A DNA stretch of 29,591 nucleotides from Desulfovibrio sp. UBA4079 (GCA_002382645.1 DFYP01000137.1:3553-33143), one strand, 5' to 3'; counted from the stretch's first letter, positions 9,090 to 16,573 are shown. Numbers and translations are program-made. The notes: generated from the letters alone by a model not told the origin.

Positions 9090-10202
9090 TCAGCCGTTGT
9101 TTCCGTCCGTATTCTTGTCCGTCAAGGGCAGGCGCACGCGGAAACGCGCCCCGCGCCCCTTTTCGCTGTAGAGCGAGATCCTGCCGCCCATGGCCTCCAC
9201 CAGGCTCCAGCAGATGGCCAGGCCCAGGCCCGTGCCCTTGCCCACCTCCTTGGTGGAGAAGAAGGGCTCGAAAATCCGCGGCTGCAGGCCCGGGTCCACG
9301 CCCGGTCCGCTGTCCTCCACCTCGATGACCGCGTGGCCGTCCTCTTCCCGGCGCAGGGCCAGCCGCAGCGTGCCGCCGCCCTGTTCCATGGCGTCCAGGG
9401 CGTTGTCCAGGAGATGCCCCAGGACCAGCTCCAGGTCGGCCGCGGGAAACGGCAGGACCGGGAAGTCCGCGGGAACCTCCGCGGCCAGGGTCACGCCCAG
9501 GCTCTCGGCCCGCGCCCGGCGCTGCTCCAGGACCTGGACCAGGGCCTGCGGCGTGGTGCCCAGCCCCTGGATCTCCGGGGCCCGGCGCAGGGTCAGGAGC
9601 TTGCCGGTGATGGCCTTGCAGCGCTCGGCCTGGGCGTGGATGCGCGACACGGCCCGGACCATCTCGGCCTTGTGCGGGCTGGCCTCAAATTCCTTTTCCT
9701 CGAGCAGGTCCTCGATCCAACCCGCCTCGTTGATCATGATGTTGAGCGGGTTGTTGATCTCGTGGGCCACGCCCTTGGCCAGCTCGCCCAGGGCCGCCAG
9801 CTTGGCCGTCTCGGCCATGCGCAGCCGCGAGAGCCGGTCCCGGCGGCGGTGGCCCGCGGTCTCCACGGCCCGGATGAGGTCCTCCAGGTCCGCAGGCTTG
9901 CGCAGATAGTCCCGGGCGCCCAGGCGCATCCCGGCCACGGCCGTGTCCAAATTCGAATCCGCGGTGAGCAGCACGAACTCGGCCAGGGGCCGCATCTCGC
10001 GGGCCTTGCGCATGACCGTGAGCCCGTCCATGCCGGGCATGCCCACGTCCAGGATGACCACCTCGGCGTCCTCCTGGCGCAGCGAATCCAGGGCCTCCTG
10101 GCCGCCGTAGACCGCGCGCGCGTCCAGGCCGCGGGCCTTGAGCCGCTCGGCCAGCAGGTCCGCGAAATCGCGCTCGTCGTCCACCAAGAGCACCCCGGTC
10201 AT
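9090..10202 (-). CDS. REC-histidine kinase hybrid
   Basis: A 370-residue soluble kinase with the receiver domain first. REC is at 1-120 (DDE 8-10, D52, T80, K102 in LRKP). A coiled stretch leads to the HisKA domain with AHEINNPLN, H147. The ATPase domain at about 220-360 has its N box at N267 (LLDNALDAM), G1 DSGPG at 297-301, an F box FEPFFSTK, and G2 GTGLGL at 323-328. No membrane segment is seen. Such proteins can take phosphate from another kinase at the N-terminal REC and thereby switch their own kinase on or off. It lies 7 nt downstream of the second REC gene in a tight operon. The call is firm; the partner assignment is inference. Confidence 0.95.
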   Translation of the reverse strand: MTGVLLVDDERDFADLLAERLKARGLDARAVYGGQEALDSLRQEDAEVVILDVGMPGMDGLTVMRKAREMRPLAEFVLLTADSNLDTAVAGMRLGARDYLRKPADLEDLIRAVETAGHRRRDRLSRLRMAETAKLAALGELAKGVAHEINNPLNIMINEAGWIEDLLEEKEFEASPHKAEMVRAVSRIHAQAERCKAITGKLLTLRRAPEIQGLGTTPQALVQVLEQRRARAESLGVTLAAEVPADFPVLPFPAADLELVLGHLLDNALDAMEQGGGTLRLALRREEDGHAVIEVEDSGPGVDPGLQPRIFEPFFSTKEVGKGTGLGLAICWSLVEAMGGRISLYSEKGRGARFRVRLPLTDKNTDGNNG

Positions 10203-10209
10203 GGCCGCC

Positions 10210-10626
10210 TCACCTTCCGCCCGCCTGGGCCTTGCCCGCGCGCTCCTCGTTGCGCCGGGCCGCGGCCCGGATGCTGTCCATAAGCACCTCCAGGTCCAGG
10301 GGCTTCTTGTGGTAGGCCCCGGCCCCCAGGGCCAGACAGGCGTCGCGGTCCTGCTCCGAGCCGTGGCCCGTGAGCATGATGACCTCGGTGAGCGGCCAGC
10401 GGCCCTTGACGGCCCGCAGCACTTCCTGGCCGCTCATGCCCGGCATGCGCAGGTCCAGGACCATAACCTGGGGCGGCTCCTCGGTGGCCAGGGCCAGGGC
10501 CTGCTCGCCGTTCAGGGCCACGCGCGGCGCAAGCCCCCGCAGCTCCAGGCGCTCGGCCAGGGTGGTCACGAAGCCCTCCTCGTCGTCCACCAGAAGGAGT
10601 CGCAGGCCGGTCAGGTGGTCGCTCAT
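10210..10626 (-). CDS. Stand-alone response regulator, paralogue of the regulator at 11281-11664
   Basis: A 138-residue receiver domain (DDE 14-16, D58, T86, K108 in HKKPLD) with a charged tail and no output domain. Residues 19-36 (FVTTLAERLELRGLAPRV) are identical to the regulator encoded by the next-but-one gene upstream in the operon, so the two arose by duplication. The start codon overlaps the stop of the preceding kinase-like gene by 4 nt, which implies coupled translation and a shared function. GGAGG lies 6 nt before the ATG. It is probably a phosphorelay intermediate. Confidence 0.93.
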   Translation of the reverse strand: MSDHLTGLRLLLVDDEEGFVTTLAERLELRGLAPRVALNGEQALALATEEPPQVMVLDLRMPGMSGQEVLRAVKGRWPLTEVIMLTGHGSEQDRDACLALGAGAYHKKPLDLEVLMDSIRAAARRNEERAGKAQAGGR

Positions 10627-11252
10627 GCCTTGCCTCCGGGACTCGGGAACAGCAGCTCCAGGGCTCCGGGGGCCTGCTGGGGCGCGGCCCCGGTGCCGGC
10701 CAGGGCCACGGCGAGCCCGTCCAGGTCCGCGGGCGAAAGCTTCAGGTCCGGGGTGGCGATGCGCGCCACGGGCCGGCCCGCGCGGTTCTCCGCGGAAAGT
10801 TCCAGGACCCGGTCGTCGGCCCCGGGCTGGTCCAGGACCAGGCGCAGGCCCAGGAACACGGCGGCCATCACCGGCATGGTCCCGGCCTCCACGATGAGCG
10901 CGGGCGCGCCTCCGGTGTAGCGCACCTCGGCCTTCTTCATCCGGGCCAGGCGCTCGGTGAGCTGGGCCACCACCCGGCAGCAGGTGGAGAGGTCCGTGCT
11001 CTCGCTCTGGTTGTCGTCCGTGGCGTGGGCCAGGCGGCTCATGGCCTCCAGGATGCCCTTGCCGCGCTCCACGTGGTGGGTGATGTGGCCCATGGCCCGC
11101 TCCAGGGCCTCGCGGTGCTTGAAGGGCACGTCCTTGTTGATGCGCAGAAGGTCGCCCATCAGCCCGGCGGACTCCCGGACAATGGCCAGGACGTTCTGCA
11201 TGTCGTGCATGGCCATGGCCGTGACCGTTCCCATGAAACGCGCTTCGCGCAT
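10623..11252 (-). CDS. Histidine-kinase-like phosphotransfer protein without a recognisable ATPase domain
   Basis: A 209-residue soluble protein. The N-terminal region has a HisKA-like helix (AMAMHDMQNVLAIVRESAGLM), where H16-D17 fits the phospho-accepting H box of HDxxN type. A long helical region follows (to about 80). The C-terminal 110 residues sit where an ATPase domain should be but lack the N box (AVFLGLRLVLDQ has Arg where Asn is expected) and any G1 or G2 glycine motif. It therefore probably cannot bind ATP and may work as a dimeric phosphotransfer protein, like ChpT-type proteins, between the kinases and receivers beside it. A GGGAG site lies 6 nt before the ATG. The family call is moderate; the phosphotransfer role is inference. 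Confidence 0.75.
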   Translation of the reverse strand: MREARFMGTVTAMAMHDMQNVLAIVRESAGLMGDLLRINKDVPFKHREALERAMGHITHHVERGKGILEAMSRLAHATDDNQSESTDLSTCCRVVAQLTERLARMKKAEVRYTGGAPALIVEAGTMPVMAAVFLGLRLVLDQPGADDRVLELSAENRAGRPVARIATPDLKLSPADLDGLAVALAGTGAAPQQAPGALELLFPSPGGKA

Positions 11253-11280
11253 GATCGACTCCCGGGCCGAGGCCTGTGCC

Positions 11281-11664
11281 TCAACCCACGGCCGCAGCGG
11301 CCACGGCCTCGCCCATCTTGGCGATGAGCTCGTCCAGGTCCAGGGGTTTCATCATGTAGAAAAAGGCCCCGAGTTTCATGCCCTCGATGCCGTCCCGGGT
11401 CTTGCCCTGGCCGGTGAGCAGGATGACCTGCACGGCCGGGTGGCTCTCCTTGATGCGCTGGAGCACGTCCAGGCCCTTCATGCCCGGCATCATCACGTCC
11501 AGGACCACCACCTGGGGGGCCTCCTGGGCCACGGCCTTGAGCGCCGATTCCCCGTCGTGGCAGACCCGCGGCGCAAGTCCGCGCAGTTCCAGGCGCTCGG
11601 CCAGGGTGGTGACGAACTCCACCTCGTCATCCACCAGGAGCACCTTCCAGTCCTTCATCTCCAT
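11281..11664 (-). CDS. Stand-alone response regulator (REC only)
   Basis: A 127-residue receiver domain with DDE at 12-14, acceptor D56 (VVLDVMMPG), T84 and K106 (MMKPLD), so all phosphorylation residues are present. There is no output domain. It shares an 18-residue identical run with the regulator at 10210-10626. Its start lies 4 nt after the stop of the dCache sensor kinase, so the two are very likely a cognate pair. Two in-frame ATGs exist (11664 and 11658); the first has the better upstream spacing, but the site is weak. Confidence 0.93.
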   Translation of the reverse strand: MEMKDWKVLLVDDEVEFVTTLAERLELRGLAPRVCHDGESALKAVAQEAPQVVVLDVMMPGMKGLDVLQRIKESHPAVQVILLTGQGKTRDGIEGMKLGAFFYMMKPLDLDELIAKMGEAVAAAAVG

Positions 11665-11668
11665 GCGC

Positions 11669-13378
11669 CTAGCCCTCCGCCTGCTTCTTGGGCAGCAGGA
11701 TGGTCACGGTGGTGCCCTCGCCCACCTTGCTCTGCACCAGGATCTCGCCGCCCAGGCGCTTGACGATGCCGTAGGTGATGGACATGCCCAGGCCCGTGCC
11801 CTTGTCCTTCTTGGTGGTGAAGAAGGGCTCGAACATGTGCTTGAGGGTCTCCTCGGACATGCCGCAGCCGTTGTCCGCGATGGATATTCCCACGAAGGCC
11901 TCGTCGTGGTCCTGGGAGCTGACCTGGATGCGGCCGCCGTCGGGCACCGCTGCCAGGGCGTTGTTGAGCACGTTCAGGAAGACCTGCTGGATCTGGCCCT
12001 GGTCCGAAGGGATGGGCGGCAGGCCCGGGGTCAGGGCGCGCTCCAGGGAGACATTGCGGTACTGGGCCTCGCGCTCCAGGAAGCCCATGGTCTCGGTGAG
12101 GATCTTGTTGATGTCCAGGGGCTCGATCTTCACGTCCATGCGCCGGGCGAAGCCGAGCATGCGGTGGGTGATGCCCCGGCAGCGCTCCACCGAGGACTGG
12201 ATGGCCTCCACCTGCTTGAGCAGCCGCTCCTTGTCCGGGAAGTCCGGCCGCAGCCCCATGAGGTCGCGCATGAGCCCGGCCTTCTCGTTGATGATGGCCA
12301 GGGGGTTGTTGATCTCGTGGGCCACGCCCGCGGCCAGGCGGCCGATGGACGAGAGCTTCTGGGAGTGCTCCATCTGGTGGATGGCGCAGACCCGGCGCTC
12401 GTCGCTCTCGTGCAGCCGGCGGATGATCACGTCGGTGACGCGGTAGACCGCCAGGAAGACCGCGGCCACCCCGGCCAGGAAGATGACCAGGAGGTCGGCG
12501 CGCACGCTGTACCAGGTCTTGAGCACCGTGGGCCGGGGCTTCACGGCCATGAGCACGAAGTCGGCGTCGGCAAAATAGGTGTAAGAGAGGAACACGTCCC
12601 GGCCGGCCGGATCGGTGGTGGTCAGCACGTTGGTCTCGAAGCTCGGCGCGGGCATGGGCATGGGCAGGGGGTCCAGGACCTTGCCGTAGAGCCGCGAATC
12701 GGTCTGGAGCACGCCCTGGCGGTTGACCAGGAAGGCGTCGCCGCCGGACTCCAGGCTCATGGAGGCGATGATGTGGTCGAACTGGGAGGTGTCGATGGTC
12801 GCCCGCAGGACCCAGGAGCGGCCGTCCTCGGTGGTGTGCTGCACCGCGATGACCACGTGGGGGAACTTGCGGAAGCCCATGAACACGTCGGAAAGATACT
12901 TGCCCTTGAGCTGGACCTGGTGGAACCAGGCCTGCCCGGCGTAGTCGCGGCCCGCGAGGTCGTAGGGCCCCACGTAGCTCACCTGGTTGCCCTTGGAATC
13001 GATGAGGCCCAGGTCCACGAAGCCCACGAACTCCCGGCGCATGACCTGGAAGATGCGCCGGAGCTTCTTCTCGTCGGAGAGGTCCGCGAAGGGGTAGGCC
13101 GAGGCGATCAGGCTCACGGTGGAGGTGCGCTCGGCCAGGAACAGCTCGAAGGAGTTCTTGGTCTTGCCCACCAGGACCCGCAGGGGATTCTGGATCTCCA
13201 CGGCCATGGAGGCCTGGTGCTCGTAGTAGTTGAGCGCGGCCAGGGAGAACAGCGGCAGGATCGTGACCACGGCCATGAGCGCCAGGATCTTGCGGCGCAG
13301 GACGCTGTAGCGCTGCGGATCGACCATCTCGGCCTGGTCCGGCGGCTCGATGTGCGGCGTGACGATGCGTTTGAACAC
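11669..13378 (-). CDS. Membrane sensor histidine kinase with periplasmic dCache domain
   Basis: A 569-residue sensor kinase. TM1 is at about 29-50 and TM2 at about 294-314. The roughly 240-residue periplasmic part between them has double-Cache features (DYAGQAWFHQV, YLSDVFMGFRKFPHVVIAV, GDAFLVNRQGVLQTDS). The cytoplasmic core has H354 in AHEINNPLA, an N box at N472-N473 (NVLNNALAA), G1 DNGCGM at 502-507, an F box FEPFFTTK, and G2 GTGLGM at 527-532. The start is GTG at 13378 with GGGAGG 8 nt upstream. Cache domains usually bind small molecules such as organic acids or amino acids; in this operon the signal could be a sulfur oxyanion or related solute (inference). It is followed at once by its likely partner regulator. 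Confidence 0.95.
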   Translation of the reverse strand: MFKRIVTPHIEPPDQAEMVDPQRYSVLRRKILALMAVVTILPLFSLAALNYYEHQASMAVEIQNPLRVLVGKTKNSFELFLAERTSTVSLIASAYPFADLSDEKKLRRIFQVMRREFVGFVDLGLIDSKGNQVSYVGPYDLAGRDYAGQAWFHQVQLKGKYLSDVFMGFRKFPHVVIAVQHTTEDGRSWVLRATIDTSQFDHIIASMSLESGGDAFLVNRQGVLQTDSRLYGKVLDPLPMPMPAPSFETNVLTTTDPAGRDVFLSYTYFADADFVLMAVKPRPTVLKTWYSVRADLLVIFLAGVAAVFLAVYRVTDVIIRRLHESDERRVCAIHQMEHSQKLSSIGRLAAGVAHEINNPLAIINEKAGLMRDLMGLRPDFPDKERLLKQVEAIQSSVERCRGITHRMLGFARRMDVKIEPLDINKILTETMGFLEREAQYRNVSLERALTPGLPPIPSDQGQIQQVFLNVLNNALAAVPDGGRIQVSSQDHDEAFVGISIADNGCGMSEETLKHMFEPFFTTKKDKGTGLGMSITYGIVKRLGGEILVQSKVGEGTTVTILLPKKQAEG

Positions 13379-13381
13379 GGC

Positions 13382-13726
13382 TTAGGCCTCCCTGGGGAAA
13401 AGCACGTCCCCGGCCCGCAATTCGCCCCGGCGCAGGCGTTCCAGCACGGCGTCCACGGGACCGACCACGGAATCCAGCACGTCCACGCGCTTCCAGCGCA
13501 GGTAGTGGTAGTACTCCTCCTCGATGGCCCCGCAGACCACGGCCCCGGCGTCCTTGTTCAGCGCCAGGTCGCAGAGGTCGTCGCCCGAGGCGTGGGCCAG
13601 GAGCAGGGTCTTGCTCTCCAGAACCTCTCCCTGGTCCGTGACCGTGACCAGCAGGGCTTCGGTGGCCAGATCGAAGCGCGGGGCCACCTCGTTCTTGTGC
13701 AGGGCGACGAGTATCTTCCTGTCCAT
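13382..13726 (-). CDS. NifX/NifB-C-terminal-like (dinitrogenase iron-molybdenum cofactor family) protein
   Basis: A 114-residue protein whose start (MDRKILVALHKNEVAPRFDLATEALL) matches the opening beta-strand and RFDLA loop of the dinitrogenase iron-molybdenum cofactor domain. That family binds or carries Fe-S/Mo clusters, and many members in anaerobes lie outside nif clusters with unknown roles. Cysteines are at C52 (DDLCDLA) and C65 (VVCGAIEEEYYHYLRWKRVDV). It sits between the PAS/AAA+ gene (9-nt gap) and the sensor kinase (3-nt gap), and GGAGG lies 5 nt before the ATG. A role as a metal- or redox-linked adaptor in the signalling system is possible, but that is inference. The family call is good. 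Confidence 0.8.
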   Translation of the reverse strand: MDRKILVALHKNEVAPRFDLATEALLVTVTDQGEVLESKTLLLAHASGDDLCDLALNKDAGAVVCGAIEEEYYHYLRWKRVDVLDSVVGPVDAVLERLRRGELRAGDVLFPREA

Positions 13727-13735
13727 GGCCGCCTC

Positions 13736-14947
13736 CTAGGCCTTGTTCCCACGGCTGGTCTTGCGCGCGGGAGCGGCCGCGGCCTCGTGCACCCCGGGCA
13801 GGTGCGCGGGCAGGTGCGCGGGCTGGATCTGGTCGCTGGTGCAGACCATGGCCGCGAACTCCACGATGTTCTTGAGCTCACGCACGTTGCCCGGGAAGGC
13901 GTAGCCGGAGAGCAGGCGCAGGGCCTTCTGGGAGAATCCGGCGATGTCCTTCTTGAACCGGGCGGCATACAGGCCCAGGAAGTGCTGGAGCAGGAAGCTC
14001 ACGTCCTCGCCGCGCTCGCGCAGGGGCGGCAAATGCAGCCGCACCGCGGAGAGGCGGTGGAAGAGGTCCTCGCGCAGCCGGCCCTGGCGGATGAGCGCCT
14101 CGGGATCGGCGTTGGTCGAGGCGATGAGCCGGACATTGACCCGCAGAGGCTTGTCCGCGCCCAGCGGCAGGATGGTGTGCTCGTCCAGATAGCGCACCAG
14201 CCGGGCCTGCTGCTGCACGGGCAGGTCGGCGATCTCGGAGAGCGAGAGGGTGCCGTTGTTGGCCTGCTGGAAGCGGCCCTGGCGGCCCTCGTCGTTGTCC
14301 TGGCCGCGGCGGCCGAACAGCTCGGCCTCCAGCAGCTCCTCGGGCATGGGCCCGCAGCTGAAGCGCACGAAGGGCTCGCGGGAGCGGGGCGAGGCCTTGT
14401 GCAGGGCCTCGGCCAGGAGGTCCTTGCCCGTGCCGGTTTCCCCGGTGATGAGCACCGGGGAGTCGCTCTGCGCGATGACCGGCAGCAGCCGCTGGATCTT
14501 CTCCATGGCCTGGCTGCGGCCGACCATCTGCCCGGGCCCGGCGGCCAGGGACAGGCGGTTCTCCATCTCCTTGAGCGGAGTCAGGTCCTCGATCACGTCC
14601 AGGCGGCAGACCTCGCGGCCGTCGGCGTCGCGCAGGCGCACCGGGGTCAGACGCACGGAGATGCGGCGGCGGTGGCGGTTGATCAGGTCGGTCTCGGCGC
14701 CCAGGCCTTCGCCCTCGCCGCGGGCCCAGGGGCAGTCCTGCACGCAGGCCCTGGACCGCAGCACATGGCGGCAGGGCAGGCCCTGGGCGTCCTCACGGGC
14801 AAAACCGGTGAGGGCCTCCAGGGCCCGGTTCAGGAACTGCACCCGGCCCTGGCCGTCCAGCACGGCCACGCCCACGGGCAGACCGTCCAGAAGGCCCGGG
14901 AAGTCCAGGCAGTCGAAACCGAACAGGGCAGCCATTTGCGCCTTCAC
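13736..14947 (-). CDS. PAS/AAA+ protein with degenerate sigma-54 activator core and no DNA-binding domain
   Basis: A 403-residue protein in the sigma-54 activator family. A PAS domain (about 10-125) holds a cysteine set C59, C68, C72. The AAA+ domain (about 140-385) keeps Walker A GETGTGKD (169-176), sensor I (IASTNAD), arginines R292/R298 (GRLREDLFHRLS) and GNVRELKN (353-360). Three things are missing. The GAFTGA loop after ELFG is replaced by RRGQDNDEGRQGRF, Walker B reads TLSLSE in place of TLFLDE, and the C-terminus ends in a short Ala/Arg tail with no HTH. It should therefore not remodel sigma-54 holoenzyme by the known mechanism or bind DNA by itself. The start is GTG at 14947, with CGGAGG 6 nt upstream; an in-frame ATG at 14935 is the alternative. 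It may partner the sensor-less activator at 16715 (inference). Confidence 0.88.
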   Translation of the reverse strand: MKAQMAALFGFDCLDFPGLLDGLPVGVAVLDGQGRVQFLNRALEALTGFAREDAQGLPCRHVLRSRACVQDCPWARGEGEGLGAETDLINRHRRRISVRLTPVRLRDADGREVCRLDVIEDLTPLKEMENRLSLAAGPGQMVGRSQAMEKIQRLLPVIAQSDSPVLITGETGTGKDLLAEALHKASPRSREPFVRFSCGPMPEELLEAELFGRRGQDNDEGRQGRFQQANNGTLSLSEIADLPVQQQARLVRYLDEHTILPLGADKPLRVNVRLIASTNADPEALIRQGRLREDLFHRLSAVRLHLPPLRERGEDVSFLLQHFLGLYAARFKKDIAGFSQKALRLLSGYAFPGNVRELKNIVEFAAMVCTSDQIQPAHLPAHLPGVHEAAAAPARKTSRGNKA

Positions 14948-14961
14948 GCCCAGCCTCCGGG

Positions 14962-15384
14962 CTAGTGCCCTCCCCCGCCCACGATGCCCGAAGCGGCCAC
15001 CAGCAGGACCAGGATCTCGGCCAGGGCCAGGATCGCGAAGATCGGATCCTTTTTCTTGAGATAGGCCGGGATGAGAGGAATGTAGCAGAGGATGGTCAGA
15101 CCCGCCAGAAGCGCGATGCCCAGGAAGTTGAGGAAGTCGCCCTTGCCCAGGAGATAAACCCAGTCCCAGCCCGTGGGCGCGTGGCCCTGGGTCAGGTATT
15201 CGTGCACGGGCTGGGACCAGAGCCGGACCACTTCGCTCATGCTGACGTGCGGGCCCATGAAGCCCAGGACGTAGATGAGATAGGTCACGATCATGAGGGC
15301 CAGACCGCTCCAACAGCCGTAGAACAGGAAATTGGAATAGGTGATCTGCTCGGGGGCAGCCATGCCCTTGTTCTGTTCGCTCAT
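14962..15384 (-). CDS. Small three-helix membrane protein (DUF1634-like), partner of the TauE/SafE exporter
   Basis: A 140-residue protein with hydrophobic segments at about 19-43, 83-109 and 113-135, and a loop between the first two rich in Trp and His (LWSQPVHEYLTQGHAPTGWDW). The last two helices resemble DUF1634 proteins, which often neighbour TauE/SafE exporters, but I am unsure of the family. The start ATG follows GGAGG by about 6 nt. It lies 37 nt after the exporter gene and 14 nt before the PAS/AAA+ gene. The most likely role is an accessory subunit of the exporter. Confidence 0.7.
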   Translation of the reverse strand: MSEQNKGMAAPEQITYSNFLFYGCWSGLALMIVTYLIYVLGFMGPHVSMSEVVRLWSQPVHEYLTQGHAPTGWDWVYLLGKGDFLNFLGIALLAGLTILCYIPLIPAYLKKKDPIFAILALAEILVLLVAASGIVGGGGH

Positions 15385-15421
15385 TGTGTCCTCCGAAAGA
15401 GATGCGCGGCTCGGGCCGCGA

Positions 15422-16399
15422 TTAGATGCCCAGTCCCTTGAGCAGGGCCTTGCCGCCGGCGAACAGGAGCACGCCGATGACCATGTAGCGGATGAACGCG
15501 GGCTTGGCCTTGGCCAGGAGCCGCACGCCCACGAAGGAGCCCAGCATGAGCCCGATGACCGAGGGAATGGCCATGAGCGGGATGACGCAGCCTTTGTTCA
15601 GATAGACCCAGGCCGCCGAGGTGTCGGTGATGGACAGGAGGAACTTGCTGGTGCCCACGGCCACCTTGAGCGGCGCGCCCATCATCAGGTTGAGCACGGG
15701 CACGTTGGCCCAGCCGGCGCCCAGGCCGAACATACCGGCCATGACGCCGATGATGATGAACATGAGCAGGCCCGGCAGAGTGCGGTGGGTCTTCCACTCC
15801 ACCAACTGGCCGTTGGACGGGTCGTGGTAGGCGCCGTTGATGCCCAGGGCCAGGCCCAGGGCGTCCTGCTTCTTGACCTCGGGGTGGGCCGTGTTCTTGG
15901 ACACGAGCAGGAGGATGGCGATGAACATGATGGTGCCGCCCAAACAGAGCTGGACGATGTTCGTGGGCAGGGCCATGCCCAGGAAGGCGCCCACGATGGC
16001 GCAGGACGAGGCGATGAGGGCCACGGGCAGGGCCAGGCGCAGACTGGCGAAGTTGCGCTTCAAGAGACCCGGGCCCGCGGCCAGGGCTCCGGCCAGGGCC
16101 ACCATCAGGCCCGCGCCGCGCACGAAGTCCAGGTGGAAGGGGAAGAAGCCGCTGACCAGGGGCACGTAGAGCACGCCTCCGCCCACGCCGGCCAGCACGG
16201 CGATGATCCCGAGTATGAAGCAGAAGAACAGAAGAATAATGGGCCAGCCCCACCAGGGCATGCTCGATCCCTGACCCGCGGCCTCGGCCATCTGGGCGGC
16301 CACGTCGCCGTCACCGCCCGCCCAAGCGCAGACGCCCAGCAGGAGCACGATCACCACGGCCCCCGTCAGCACATGCATCCATCTCACGTTGCGTTTCAT
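15422..16399 (-). CDS. TauE/SafE-family (TSUP) anion exporter
   Basis: A 325-residue inner-membrane protein. It contains the internal repeat typical of the family, GVGGGVLYVPLV (71-82) and GLGAGWANVPVL (225-236), each within a bundle of hydrophobic helices. Characterised relatives export sulfite or organosulfonates. This member has an extra signal-like hydrophobic N-terminus (8-28) followed by a short polar stretch before the first family helix, and a polar loop (about 168-208) between the repeats. The start at 16399 (MKRNVRWMHV) follows a GAGG stretch by 5 nt; an upstream in-frame ATG at 16462 is less likely. It is the first gene of the ten-gene operon and lies 3' of a sigma-54 promoter. In a sulfate reducer, sulfite or another sulfur oxyanion is a plausible substrate (inference). 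Confidence 0.9.
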   Translation of the reverse strand: MKRNVRWMHVLTGAVVIVLLLGVCAWAGGDGDVAAQMAEAAGQGSSMPWWGWPIILLFFCFILGIIAVLAGVGGGVLYVPLVSGFFPFHLDFVRGAGLMVALAGALAAGPGLLKRNFASLRLALPVALIASSCAIVGAFLGMALPTNIVQLCLGGTIMFIAILLLVSKNTAHPEVKKQDALGLALGINGAYHDPSNGQLVEWKTHRTLPGLLMFIIIGVMAGMFGLGAGWANVPVLNLMMGAPLKVAVGTSKFLLSITDTSAAWVYLNKGCVIPLMAIPSVIGLMLGSFVGVRLLAKAKPAFIRYMVIGVLLFAGGKALLKGLGI

Positions 16400-16484
16400 C
16401 CTTGCCTCGCTCCCGATTCCGAAGTTGATCATATGAATTGATCCGGTCCCAGCCGATCTCACATCCGTGAACCACGGGCTTTAG

Positions 16485-16499
16485 GCAAGGAACATGCCA
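16485..16499 (-). promoter_or_regulatory. Sigma-54 (-24/-12) promoter of the TauE/two-component operon
   Basis: Read on the minus strand, the sequence is TGGCATGTTCCTTGC. This fits the sigma-54 consensus TGGCAY-R-N4-TTGC, with GG and GC at the required spacing. Transcription would start near 16473 and leave a leader of about 74 nt before the TauE start. A dedicated sigma-54 activator gene lies divergently next to it, with palindromic sites at about -90 to -160, the usual distance for enhancer sites. Confidence 0.82.
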
Positions 16500-16552
16500 A
16501 AATGGAAAGCCTTGCGCCCCAACACTTGACGCCATGTGCCCGGAGGCGTATG

Positions 16553-16568
16553 CGGCAAAATATTGCCG
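16553..16568. promoter_or_regulatory. Palindromic activator site 1 (CGGCAA-N4-TTGCCG)
   Basis: CGGCAAAATATTGCCG has both 6-nt half-sites perfect, with a 4-nt centre. The centre is about 88 bp upstream of the predicted operon start point. It is probably bound by the Fis-type HTH of the activator encoded at 16715 (inference). Confidence 0.65.
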
Positions 16569-16573
16569 GAAAA

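Noticed and set aside
11378..14965. A 1195-codon open frame on the plus strand opposite the two-component operon
   Set aside because: It is antisense to genes with clear motifs, and its translation is rich in His, Gly, Ala and Gln with no domain pattern. It is the usual antisense frame of high-GC genes, as are the frames at 801-2642, 3380-5398, 6751-8010 and 25775-27379.
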